Position numbers and translations under genes: made by a program
Part shown: in pieces, positions 1-5,178 of the stretch
Position numbering within the stretch: position 1 is the first letter of the stretch
Layout of the letters: each line of letters opens with the position of its first letter
The notes under the pieces: model-generated
What the model was told of the DNA's origin: nothing
What the model saw: the letters and a program-made list of their open reading frames with translations, nothing else
Database searches by the model: none
Assembly (NCBI GenBank): GCA_021779235.1
Contig: JAJYBA010000066.1
Location: 1-7,899 of the forward strand
DNA length: 7,899 bases
Origin: Bacillota bacterium
GTDB taxonomy: Bacteria; Bacillota; Clostridia; Clostridiales; Clostridiaceae
Direction: 5' to 3'

Positions 1-120
1 TTACAGCAACTTGGAGCTGAAATAGTAAAACCTCTTACAACTCAACCATGGGGCAATCGCTCATTCTATTTTAGAGATCCAGATGGGAACCTTATTAACT
101 TCTATACTAGGACAAGATAA
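1..120 (+). CDS. VOC-family (glyoxalase/bleomycin-resistance/dioxygenase fold) protein, 3' end only
   Basis: Frame 1 is open from the window edge to a TAA at 118-120 and gives 39 residues ending SFYFRDPDGNLINFYTRTR. The string FYFRDPDGNLI is the hallmark last strand-turn-strand of the vicinal oxygen chelate fold. The start and most of the protein lie outside the window. Many metal-dependent VOC enzymes have Glu after this motif (DPDGN-x-x-E), where this protein has Asn (LINFY). It may therefore be a ligand-binding or differently coordinated member, not a glyoxalase I proper. Substrate cannot be assigned from this fragment. The downstream GNAT gene follows on the same strand after 96 bases, with its own candidate promoter in the gap. 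Confidence 0.85.
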   Translation, partial: LQQLGAEIVKPLTTQPWGNRSFYFRDPDGNLINFYTRTR

Positions 121-151
121 GAATCAATAGAATGCATCTCCCTAGTTTCTT

Positions 152-181
152 TTGGATATGAATTAGAGAAAATTGTAAAAT
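152..181 (+). promoter_or_regulatory. Candidate sigma-A promoter for the GNAT gene
   Basis: A -35-like TTGGAT (152-157) and a -10-like TAAAAT (176-181) are separated by 18 bases, and the GNAT start codon lies 36 bases beyond the -10. The match is by eye in AT-rich DNA, so it is only moderately specific. Confidence 0.4.
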
Positions 182-216
182 AAAATCATAAAATTTATAT
201 TAGATGAGGTGTTAAT

Positions 217-720
217 ATGGAAATTGTATCTAGGCTTATTTCTCTTGAAGAAATTGAAGTCTTAAAAGAACCATTAGATAAGCTCCACCAACATCATAAC
301 AATAAATCTACATACTTTTCTGGCAGTTATCCAAGAATATCCTTTGAGGCTCGTATAGAAAATTATAAAAAAAATGCAAGCTATGGTGAATATCACATCG
401 AATTATTTACTGACGTAAAAACAGATAGCATCATCGGCTTTTGCATAGCTTATAGTAAAGAATTAAGTGGAAAAATAGAAGTGCTTTTTGTTGATGAAAA
501 ACATAGGGGAAAGGGTCTCGGTGCTAAATTAATGCATAGTGCTATGGCATGGTTTGCTTCAAATCATATAGATGAAATTGAACTGACTGTTGTGTATGGA
601 AATGATGCAGTGTCCTTTTATGAAAAATTAGGATTTTATCCACGTTCCACTGTTATGGCAACAAAACCTGGAAATGCCACCCCAAAGGATGGCATTAAAT
701 CAACTACTGTTGATGTCTAA
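217..720 (+). CDS. GNAT family N-acetyltransferase
   Basis: This 167-residue protein is a probable acetyl-CoA-dependent N-acetyltransferase, presumably cytoplasmic. The acetyl-CoA pyrophosphate-binding motif A is plain: strand IEVLFVDEKH followed by RGKGLG at residues 97-102, matching the Q/R-x-x-G-x-G/A consensus, then a helix. Motif B follows, with N129 and SFYEKLGF around 133-140, which is the usual end of the GNAT core. The length is typical for a single-domain member. The last 20 or so residues (PGNATPKDGIKSTTVDV) look unstructured. The ATG at 217 is preceded by GAGG at 206-209 with normal spacing. The acceptor substrate (amino acid, polyamine, drug or protein) cannot be told from sequence. 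The gene converges on the ferritin-like gene with only 38 bases between them, and I see no strong terminator in that gap. Confidence 0.92.
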   Translation: MEIVSRLISLEEIEVLKEPLDKLHQHHNNKSTYFSGSYPRISFEARIENYKKNASYGEYHIELFTDVKTDSIIGFCIAYSKELSGKIEVLFVDEKHRGKGLGAKLMHSAMAWFASNHIDEIELTVVYGNDAVSFYEKLGFYPRSTVMATKPGNATPKDGIKSTTVDV

Positions 721-758
721 GGTAATCATATTACAAATAAATATTTTAAAAACTAATA

Positions 759-1073
759 TTACTGCATTGGCTGCTGAAAATTTTGAGCTTGTTGATCTTT
801 AATTTTTTGTTTGCCCTCTTCCATAAATTGAGCATCCTTTTGAGACAACATATACAAAACTCCCTCAAGTTCTCCAACGTGTCTTCTTTCTTCATCTGCA
901 ATGTGATTCAAAACCTTTTTCACTCTTTCATCAGCTGTAGACATTGCGTGAGCTTCATAGCCAATGATAGCTTCAAGTTCACCAGCAATGTCCACACGAA
1001 TTGCTTGCGCTAGTTCCTCATTTGACATCTGTCTTGGTACATTTGCAACGAATGGATTTCCTAATAACGCCAT
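759..1073 (-). CDS. Encapsulated-ferritin-like (EncFtn/rubrerythrin-like) di-iron protein
   Basis: This 104-residue protein has two predicted helices with the half-ferritin pattern: GELEAIIGYEAHAM (31-44) and HIADEERRHVGELEGVLYML (57-76). E32, E62 and H65 match in type, spacing and numbering the metal ligands I recall for Rhodospirillum rubrum encapsulated ferritin; E34 and Y39 also correspond. The N-terminus (LLGNPF...MSNEEL) and the EE-x-x-HVGE block also resemble, from memory, the ferritin-like domain at the front of the Pyrococcus furiosus encapsulin fusion. Such proteins assemble as decamers and oxidise Fe(II) at a site formed between subunits. Here there is no fused shell domain and no encapsulin gene in the window, and the tail (DQQAQNFQQPMQ) does not look like a cargo-loading peptide. 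AGGGG at 1083-1087 (complement), 9 bases before the ATG, supports this start. A rubrerythrin-like role in oxidative stress is an alternative. Confidence 0.82.
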   Translation of the reverse strand: MALLGNPFVANVPRQMSNEELAQAIRVDIAGELEAIIGYEAHAMSTADERVKKVLNHIADEERRHVGELEGVLYMLSQKDAQFMEEGKQKIKDQQAQNFQQPMQ

Positions 1074-1186
1074 AATCTCTTTCCCCTTTTCATTTTTTAA
1101 TATATTTTTAGCTTCATAGCAAATTATTATTCATTCGAAAATTCATGGAGTAATTGAAGAAAATATGTATTAATATTTTTTATAAT

Positions 1187-1216
1187 ATCATAGTTTGGAA
1201 TTTATATATGCTACAA
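1187..1216 (-). promoter_or_regulatory. Weak candidate promoter for the ferritin-like gene
   Basis: Reading the minus strand, TTGTAG (plus 1211-1216) and TATGAT (plus 1187-1192) are separated by 18 bases. This would give a leader of about 110 bases. The -35 match is imperfect and the region is very AT-rich, so other placements are possible. I saw no convincing Fur or PerR box. Confidence 0.25.
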
Positions 1217-1227
1217 TCTATATAGAT
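1216..1227. promoter_or_regulatory. 12-bp perfect palindrome in a divergent intergenic region
   Basis: ATCTATATAGAT is its own reverse complement and lies between the divergent ferritin-like and pentapeptide-repeat genes. It overlaps the candidate -35 of the minus-strand promoter. It could be an operator half-way between the two genes, but AT-rich palindromes of this size also arise by chance. Confidence 0.25.
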
Positions 1228-1270
1228 ATTATCATCAAAACATTATGTTGCTATTTATATATTTATAATA

Positions 1271-1278
1271 TTGGAGGA
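1271..1278 (+). promoter_or_regulatory. Ribosome binding site that fixes the pentapeptide-repeat gene start
   Basis: TTGGAGGA contains a full GGAGG (1273-1277) with 8 bases before the ATG at 1286. The in-frame TTG at 1271 is part of this Shine-Dalgarno and so should not be taken as the start codon. Confidence 0.85.
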
Positions 1279-1285
1279 CTTTACT

Positions 1286-1939
1286 ATGGACGAAATAAAA
1301 CTTAATTATAAAATCTTAGCTCCCAAAATTCCAAGGGATTTAGATGAATTAAAGCAGTTTAATGACACTATTAATAATCAAGACTCTTTCTCTGATAAAA
1401 TCATTTCTGATTGCTCTATTGAAAGCCAAAGTGCAGAACATGTAAGCCTTAATCAGGTTATATTCAAAAATGTTATCTTCACAGAGGCAGACTTTGATTT
1501 CCTTGACCTTACTGATGTTAGATTTGAAAACTGTGATTTATCTAATGCTAATCTTAGTGCATCTATTTTTCATAGAGTAGAAATGATAAATTGTAAGCTA
1601 CTTGGAGTTAACTTAAGCGAAAGTACGTTTCAAAATGTATGTTTTGATAGCTGTAATTTCCATTATAGTTCTCTTAGATTTTTACGATGCAAGCAAGTCA
1701 GTTTTAAAAATTGTTTACTACAAAACGCTGATTTCCAAAAATCTGATTTTGATAAAGTGAGCTTCTCTCGTTGTAATTTAGAGCAAACTGAAATGGCAGG
1801 CACAAAGCTAAAGGGAATTGATTTCACTAATTCTGAAATAGAAGGAATTGGAGTAAGGATAGAAGATTTAGCTGGTTCTATCGTTTCTCCTATGCAAGCT
1901 ATATCATTATCAAGACTTTTAGGTATTATTATTAAATAA
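1286..1939 (+). CDS. Pentapeptide-repeat protein, Qnr/MfpA-like
   Basis: From the ATG at 1286 the protein has 217 residues. Residues 60-180 form an uninterrupted run of pentapeptides with L/F/M at the centre position (for example ENCDL SNANL SASIF), predicting about six coils of a right-handed quadrilateral beta-helix. The register is exact at 20 residues per coil. Cys recurs once per coil at 83, 103, 123, 143 and 163, stacking a Cys ladder along one face. The C-terminal segment, with SPMQAISLSRLLGIII, resembles the dimerisation tail of Qnr-type proteins and related Firmicute homologues. Qnr and MfpA mimic DNA and protect gyrase from fluoroquinolones. That role is possible here but unproven, and most chromosomal members have no known function. 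No loop insertions interrupt the helix. No signal peptide is seen, so it is cytoplasmic. The radical SAM gene follows on the same strand after 81 bases. Confidence 0.88.
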   Translation: MDEIKLNYKILAPKIPRDLDELKQFNDTINNQDSFSDKIISDCSIESQSAEHVSLNQVIFKNVIFTEADFDFLDLTDVRFENCDLSNANLSASIFHRVEMINCKLLGVNLSESTFQNVCFDSCNFHYSSLRFLRCKQVSFKNCLLQNADFQKSDFDKVSFSRCNLEQTEMAGTKLKGIDFTNSEIEGIGVRIEDLAGSIVSPMQAISLSRLLGIIIK

Positions 1940-1941
1940 GC

Positions 1942-1970
1942 TTGAATCTTTTTTGTTTTATAGGTATCAT
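1942..1970 (+). promoter_or_regulatory. Candidate promoter of the radical SAM gene
   Basis: TTGAAT (1942-1947) and TATCAT (1965-1970) are spaced by exactly 17 bases, starting just after the pentapeptide-repeat stop codon. The leader would be about 45 bases. No terminator hairpin separates the two genes, so read-through from upstream is also possible. Confidence 0.45.
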
Positions 1971-2020
1971 AGTTTCTGATATAAATTACCTAACGTCTAG
2001 TTATGATTGGAGCATATTAA

Positions 2021-2902
2021 ATGAAAAAGTTTAAAAAATTTTATATAGAAATTACAAATGTATGTAACCTTTCCTGTAGCTTTTGTCCTGAGACCTGTAG
2101 GGCTCCTGAATTTATGAAGCTAGAAACCTTTAGTAAAATATTAGACCAAATAAAGCCTCATACGGATTATATATATTTTCATGTTAAAGGAGAGCCATTT
2201 TTGCATCCAAAATTAGATGAATTTTTGGATTTAAGCTATGAAAAAGGTTTTAAAGTTAATATAACCACTAATGGAACTCTGATAAACAAAGTTAAGGATA
2301 AAATAATCAAAAAACCTTCACTAAGACAGATTAATTTTTCTCTGCACAGTTTTGATGGCAATGAAGGTGCTACCTGTAAGGATGAATACATTAATAATAT
2401 TATTTCCTTTGTAAAGGAAGCTATAGCCACAACCGATACTCTATTTTCTCTAAGATTATGGAATCTAGATAAGGATAATACCACAAATCTTGAAGTTAAG
2501 AAAAATCGTGACTTGCTTTCCGTAATTGAAAATGCTTTTAAGCTTCCTTACAAAATTGAAGAGGAAATACACCCAGGTAGAGGTATTAAAATTTGTGATA
2601 AAGTATACTTAAATCAAGATCATGAATTTCAGTGGCCAGATTTAAAAGTTCCAGAAGACAATAGTCCTGGTTTTTGTTATGGTCTTAGAAACCAAGTAGC
2701 CATCTTAGTAGATGGTACAGTAGTACCCTGCTGCCTTGATGGAGAAGGTGTAATTAACCTAGGTAATATTCATGAAACTCCTTTTTCTGAAATAGTTGAA
2801 AGTCAGAGAGCCAACGACATTTTTAATGGCTTTTCCAGAAGGGAAGCAGTTGAAGAACTATGCAGAAAGTGCGGATACAGAACCAAATTTAATGACATTT
2901 AA
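2021..2902 (+). CDS. Radical SAM protein with SPASM-like C-terminal cluster domain
   Basis: The 293-residue protein opens with the radical SAM motif C15-x3-C19-x2-C22 (VCNLSCSFCPE), which holds the [4Fe-4S] cluster that cleaves S-adenosylmethionine. A strand with KGEPFLHP (56-63) replaces the usual GGEP-type SAM-binding motif, and NITTNGTL follows around 80-87. The C-terminal part has C219, then G-x4-C237 and C238 (VDGTVVPCC), and finally C281-x2-C284. This fits the opening Cx9-15Gx4C of a SPASM domain, but the later cysteines are fewer than in full SPASM domains, so it may bind one auxiliary cluster. SPASM enzymes usually modify peptides or enzymes (sactipeptides, quinohemoproteins, sulfatase maturation). 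No small precursor peptide gene is visible nearby, and the substrate is unknown. GGAG at 2009-2012, 8 bases before the ATG, sets the start. A strong terminator follows directly. Confidence 0.88.
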   Translation: MKKFKKFYIEITNVCNLSCSFCPETCRAPEFMKLETFSKILDQIKPHTDYIYFHVKGEPFLHPKLDEFLDLSYEKGFKVNITTNGTLINKVKDKIIKKPSLRQINFSLHSFDGNEGATCKDEYINNIISFVKEAIATTDTLFSLRLWNLDKDNTTNLEVKKNRDLLSVIENAFKLPYKIEEEIHPGRGIKICDKVYLNQDHEFQWPDLKVPEDNSPGFCYGLRNQVAILVDGTVVPCCLDGEGVINLGNIHETPFSEIVESQRANDIFNGFSRREAVEELCRKCGYRTKFNDI

Positions 2903-2939
2903 AAACACATGCTAGTCTTCACAAGCTAGCGTGTGTTTT
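2902..2939. terminator. Bidirectional Rho-independent terminator
   Basis: The arms AAAACACATGCTAG (2902-2915) and CTAGCGTGTGTTTT (2926-2939) pair over 14 positions with one T-G wobble across a 10-base gap. A-run and T-run flanks give a U-tract on either strand. It sits between the convergent radical SAM and DUF4097 genes and overlaps the last base of the radical SAM stop codon. Confidence 0.9.
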
Positions 2940-2952
2940 ATATTAAACAAAT

Positions 2953-3888
2953 TTATCTTTTATTTATAGCGGCATCTCCTGAAGTCGTTTCTATTCTAAT
3001 AGTTTTCTGTCCATTTCCAACAGTTCCTTTAATATCTCTCTTATCCACTTTTCCTGTTATTACTAGTGGGAAATCATTCTCTAACTCTCCAGATGTAGTA
3101 CTAAAATCAACCTTGAATTCCGAACCCTCAGGAAGACTTAAATTCACATCTCCTGAAACTGTTTCTGCTTTAACCTCATTATTAAATTCTTTATATAAGG
3201 CTGTAATATCTCCTGATACTGAATGTGCTTCTACATCTCCAGTAATAGTTTCAATTTTTATATCCCCTGAAGTTGTGTCGAACCCGTTACTTTTAGAGGA
3301 AAGTTCTTTTATATCAATAGTACCTGAAACGCTACTGAAATCCGAAACACCAGCTACAATGGAATTTATCTTTACATCTCCTGAGGTTGTATGAATCTTA
3401 AAATTATCTGACTCAAGCTTATCCATACTTACTTCCCCTGATACTGTTTCTATATCCATAGATTTTTTATAGTTTTCTGGAACGTATACATCTAACTTTG
3501 TGCTTAAACTAAAATTAACTAGAGACATAATTTGTTTTGGGTATTTTATTGATATATCAAGTTTGTCTCCATTTAAATTTGCTTCTAGTTTAGGAGCTCT
3601 ACTTAACTCTGAAGTTGTACCATAAAAATGTACCTTTATATTATTATCCTTGGATAAAATTATATTAACATCGGAGCTTACAGTATTAATAAAAACATTG
3701 TTTATAGATTTTATATCAAATTCCTTTATTTCATCAATACTTCCTTTACCCTTTGAGACCGTCACTTCCTTCTCTGTTGTTAATATGTTTTGTCCATGGA
3801 TCTTTGCAGCTATTAAAGCAAACCCTATTGAAATTAATACTAATAGTAAAGTTATTTGAATTACCTTCTTAACATTAAAATTATTCAT
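2953..3888 (-). CDS. Membrane-anchored DUF4097-family beta-repeat protein
   Basis: The 311-residue protein starts with a short basic stretch and one hydrophobic segment (residues 9-28), which is either an uncleaved signal anchor or a signal peptide, so the rest is probably extracytoplasmic. The C-terminal half is a ladder of S/T-G-D/E motifs (ETVSGEV, HTTSGDV, SSVSGTI, DTTSGDI, HSVSGDI, ETVSGDV, STTSGEL, ETTSGDA). The Gly residues lie at 151, 170, 189, 208, 226, 246, 267 and 304, a period of about 19 residues expected of a beta-helix/solenoid. This is the signature of the DUF4097 (YvlB-like) family, often called a putative adhesin; its molecular role is not known. DUF4097 genes often sit beside a PadR regulator and a DUF1700 gene, but neither is in this window. 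A perfect AGGAGG at 3895-3900 (complement), 6 bases before the ATG, supports the start. Confidence 0.88.
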   Translation of the reverse strand: MNNFNVKKVIQITLLLVLISIGFALIAAKIHGQNILTTEKEVTVSKGKGSIDEIKEFDIKSINNVFINTVSSDVNIILSKDNNIKVHFYGTTSELSRAPKLEANLNGDKLDISIKYPKQIMSLVNFSLSTKLDVYVPENYKKSMDIETVSGEVSMDKLESDNFKIHTTSGDVKINSIVAGVSDFSSVSGTIDIKELSSKSNGFDTTSGDIKIETITGDVEAHSVSGDITALYKEFNNEVKAETVSGDVNLSLPEGSEFKVDFSTTSGELENDFPLVITGKVDKRDIKGTVGNGQKTIRIETTSGDAAINKR

Positions 3889-3923
3889 TTTTGTCCTCCT
3901 ACAAATAATAATGGTTACCTAAA

Positions 3924-3929
3924 AGTATA
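3924..3929 (-). promoter_or_regulatory. Possible -10 element of the DUF4097 gene
   Basis: On the minus strand this reads TATACT, a 5/6 match to the -10 consensus, 35 bases before the ATG. A good -35 is missing; the position where it should lie falls inside the 13-bp inverted repeat, so an activator or repressor bound there could control it. Confidence 0.25.
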
Positions 3930-3959
3930 AAAATACAATTATTACCATAATTGTATTTT
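3930..3959. repeat. Perfect 13-bp inverted repeat, candidate operator
   Basis: AAAATACAATTAT (3930-3942) and ATAATTGTATTTT (3947-3959) are exact reverse complements separated by TACC. The element sits about 40 bases upstream of the DUF4097 start, where a promoter is expected. It lacks a GC-rich stem and lies outside any gene end, so a protein-binding site is more likely than a terminator. The regulator is not identifiable from the window. Confidence 0.6.
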
Positions 3960-4073
3960 ATCATAAATTAATATATGCTGGAAGACACTAAATACTCTTT
4001 TACACTCAATTCAATTATTAATTTATCTATATAATTATGTTAAACTACTGTTTTTATTTTTATTATGGATATT

Positions 4074-4094
4074 TGTATTGTAATTACTAATACA
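4074..4094. repeat. Imperfect palindrome upstream of the L,D-transpeptidase promoter
   Basis: TGTATT, the 8-bp palindrome GTAATTAC, one T, then AATACA together form an inverted repeat with a single extra base. It ends 3 bases before the candidate -35. It shares the TGTATT word with the inverted repeat at 3930-3959, which may or may not be meaningful in such AT-rich DNA. Confidence 0.3.
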
Positions 4095-4097
4095 TAC

Positions 4098-4126
4098 TTG
4101 GTATAAAGATCACAAGAAAATATGAA
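4098..4126 (+). promoter_or_regulatory. Candidate promoter of the L,D-transpeptidase gene
   Basis: TTGGTA (4098-4103) and TATGAA (4121-4126) are 17 bases apart, giving a leader of roughly 75 bases to the ATG at 4210. The -10 matches consensus at only 4 of 6 positions. Confidence 0.35.
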
Positions 4127-4196
4127 TACTATACTATAAACATACTTTTAATTTAATGCTGAAACGCACTTACATCATTAAAAAATTCTCAAAATC

Positions 4197-4203
4197 AGGA
4201 GTG
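4197..4203 (+). promoter_or_regulatory. Ribosome binding site that fixes the L,D-transpeptidase start
   Basis: AGGAGTG ends 6 bases before the ATG at 4210 (AGGAG ends 8 bases before). The in-frame ATG at 4156 has no Shine-Dalgarno and would put 18 residues in front of the signal peptide, so it is rejected as the start. Confidence 0.85.
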
Positions 4204-4209
4204 ATTAGC

Positions 4210-5097
4210 ATGAACTTTATTATAAAATGTATTTCTACATTTTTTATTTTTCAGTTTATGTTTTTGGGAAGTTTCTTTAGTGTTAATGCTTTAAAACCAG
4301 CTTGTAAAAGTATAAATAATACTATAATTTCTCATACTTTGAGCCTCGAAACATTTATAACCTTTTCAAAACAAGAGTGCTCAATAGCTGTATTAAACTC
4401 GGTAAATTTACAAAATGTATTAACCTTTGAAAGAGTGTTATATCAAGGTCAAACAGGAGAAGATGTTTATAACATAAATCTGTCCCTCAAAGCTCTTGGA
4501 TATGTTATTTCAAAACCTCATTATACCTTTGATACTGAAACAAAAAATGCAGTAATAAAATTTCAAAAAGATAATGGCTTAAAGTCTGATGGACGTGTAG
4601 GTAAGAGTACTCTATATACTATCAATAAGAATTTATCTATTAAAAAACTTCAAATTCCATGCCAAACCATTAATGTGAAAAAAGCTCCAACAAAAGGTTA
4701 TTGGATAACTATTAATAAAACCTCAAATACCTTAACCTTATTAGCAGATAAAAAACCAATAAAAAAATTCCATATAGCAACCGGAAAAAAGGCAAACTAT
4801 ACTCCAGAGGGGCAATATAAAATTGTATCTAAAGTTATTAACCCTAGATGGTTTGATGTGGCTGGTGGTATTCCAGCAAATCCCTTAGGTTTTAGATGGC
4901 TAGGATTAAATATTCAAAACGGGTGGATTTATGGTATTCATGGCACTAATAAACCTAATAGTATAGGCACTTATGCCTCTAAAGGTTGTATACGAATGTC
5001 CAACACTGATATTGAAAGCTTGTTTAAAATCATACCTAAAGGTACTCCTGTTTGGATTGGATCCTCTAATCAATTAAAGCAGTGGGGTGCACAATAA
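4210..5097 (+). CDS. Secreted L,D-transpeptidase (YkuD domain) with peptidoglycan-binding domain
   Basis: From the ATG at 4210 the protein has 295 residues. It begins with a signal peptide whose hydrophobic core spans about residues 3-24, with a likely cleavage after VNA near residue 27. A PG_binding_1 domain follows at about 74-138 (YQGQTGEDVYNINLSLKALG, AVIKFQKDNGLKSDGRVG). The YkuD catalytic domain covers about 163-283, with H244 in IHGTNKP and catalytic C260 in SKGCIRM, the same Lys variant of the S-H-G-C motif I recall for Bacillus YkuD. Such enzymes make 3-3 cross-links in peptidoglycan or attach other groups through the acyl-enzyme on Cys, outside the membrane; they resist most beta-lactams except carbapenems. 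It is probably monocistronic: divergent from DUF4097 and followed by a bidirectional hairpin. All expected catalytic residues are present. Confidence 0.93.
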   Translation: MNFIIKCISTFFIFQFMFLGSFFSVNALKPACKSINNTIISHTLSLETFITFSKQECSIAVLNSVNLQNVLTFERVLYQGQTGEDVYNINLSLKALGYVISKPHYTFDTETKNAVIKFQKDNGLKSDGRVGKSTLYTINKNLSIKKLQIPCQTINVKKAPTKGYWITINKTSNTLTLLADKKPIKKFHIATGKKANYTPEGQYKIVSKVINPRWFDVAGGIPANPLGFRWLGLNIQNGWIYGIHGTNKPNSIGTYASKGCIRMSNTDIESLFKIIPKGTPVWIGSSNQLKQWGAQ

Positions 5098-5138
5098 TGA
5101 ATATAATGCTTCTGAATTTGATTACAAAAAATTAATAA

Positions 5139-5171
5139 AAGGATAAAGCATTTAGTTAATGCTTTACCCTT
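5139..5171. terminator. Bidirectional terminator hairpin between L,D-transpeptidase and YhgE/Pip genes
   Basis: TAAAGCATT (5144-5152) pairs with AATGCTTTA (5158-5166) across the loop TAGTT. After one A-C mismatch the stem continues with AAGG (5139-5142) against CCTT (5168-5171). The minus-strand product has a good T-rich tail (TTTTATTAATTTTTTG); the plus-strand tail (CCTTATTTTAT) is weaker. It lies between the two convergent stop codons. Confidence 0.8.
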
Positions 5172-5178
5172 CCTTATT

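Larger units (their letters stand above)
3889..4209. other. Divergent intergenic region, 321 bases
   Basis: This non-coding stretch lies between the outward-facing DUF4097 and L,D-transpeptidase genes. It holds the two Shine-Dalgarno sequences, a perfect 13-bp inverted repeat (3930-3959), an imperfect palindrome (4074-4094) and a candidate promoter for the transpeptidase (4098-4126). I see no credible small ORF with a ribosome binding site, no riboswitch motif and no tRNA in it. The middle (about 3961-4070) is plain AT-rich sequence. Confidence 0.6.

Noticed and set aside
721..758. Possible terminator between the GNAT and ferritin-like genes
   Set aside because: Only short AT arms such as GTAAT/ATTAC are present; no stable stem with a T-run could be built.
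783..1013. Plus-strand open frame opposite the ferritin-like gene
   Set aside because: It is an antisense shadow: composition is low-complexity Phe/Ser/Leu/Ile, it has no family motif, and the minus-strand frame has a clear ferritin-like signature.
1271..1285. Upstream TTG start for the pentapeptide-repeat protein
   Set aside because: The TTG lies inside the Shine-Dalgarno TTGGAGGA, which serves the ATG at 1286.
1957..1993. Nested short inverted repeats (TAGGTA/TACCTA and TATCA/TGATA) in the radical SAM leader
   Set aside because: Arms of 5-6 bases in AT-rich sequence are not significant; no riboswitch consensus is recognisable.
2236..2484. Minus-strand open frame inside the radical SAM gene
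   Set aside because: No motif or plausible ribosome binding site; it overlaps the well-supported radical SAM coding frame.
2933..3394. Plus-strand open frame opposite the DUF4097 gene
   Set aside because: Its repetitive TSPEVVS-like content is the complement of the SGD repeat codons on the other strand, and it starts inside the terminator.
4156..4209. Upstream ATG start for the L,D-transpeptidase
   Set aside because: No ribosome binding site precedes it, and the 18 extra residues would come before a normal signal peptide that begins at the ATG at 4210, which has AGGAG at the right distance.
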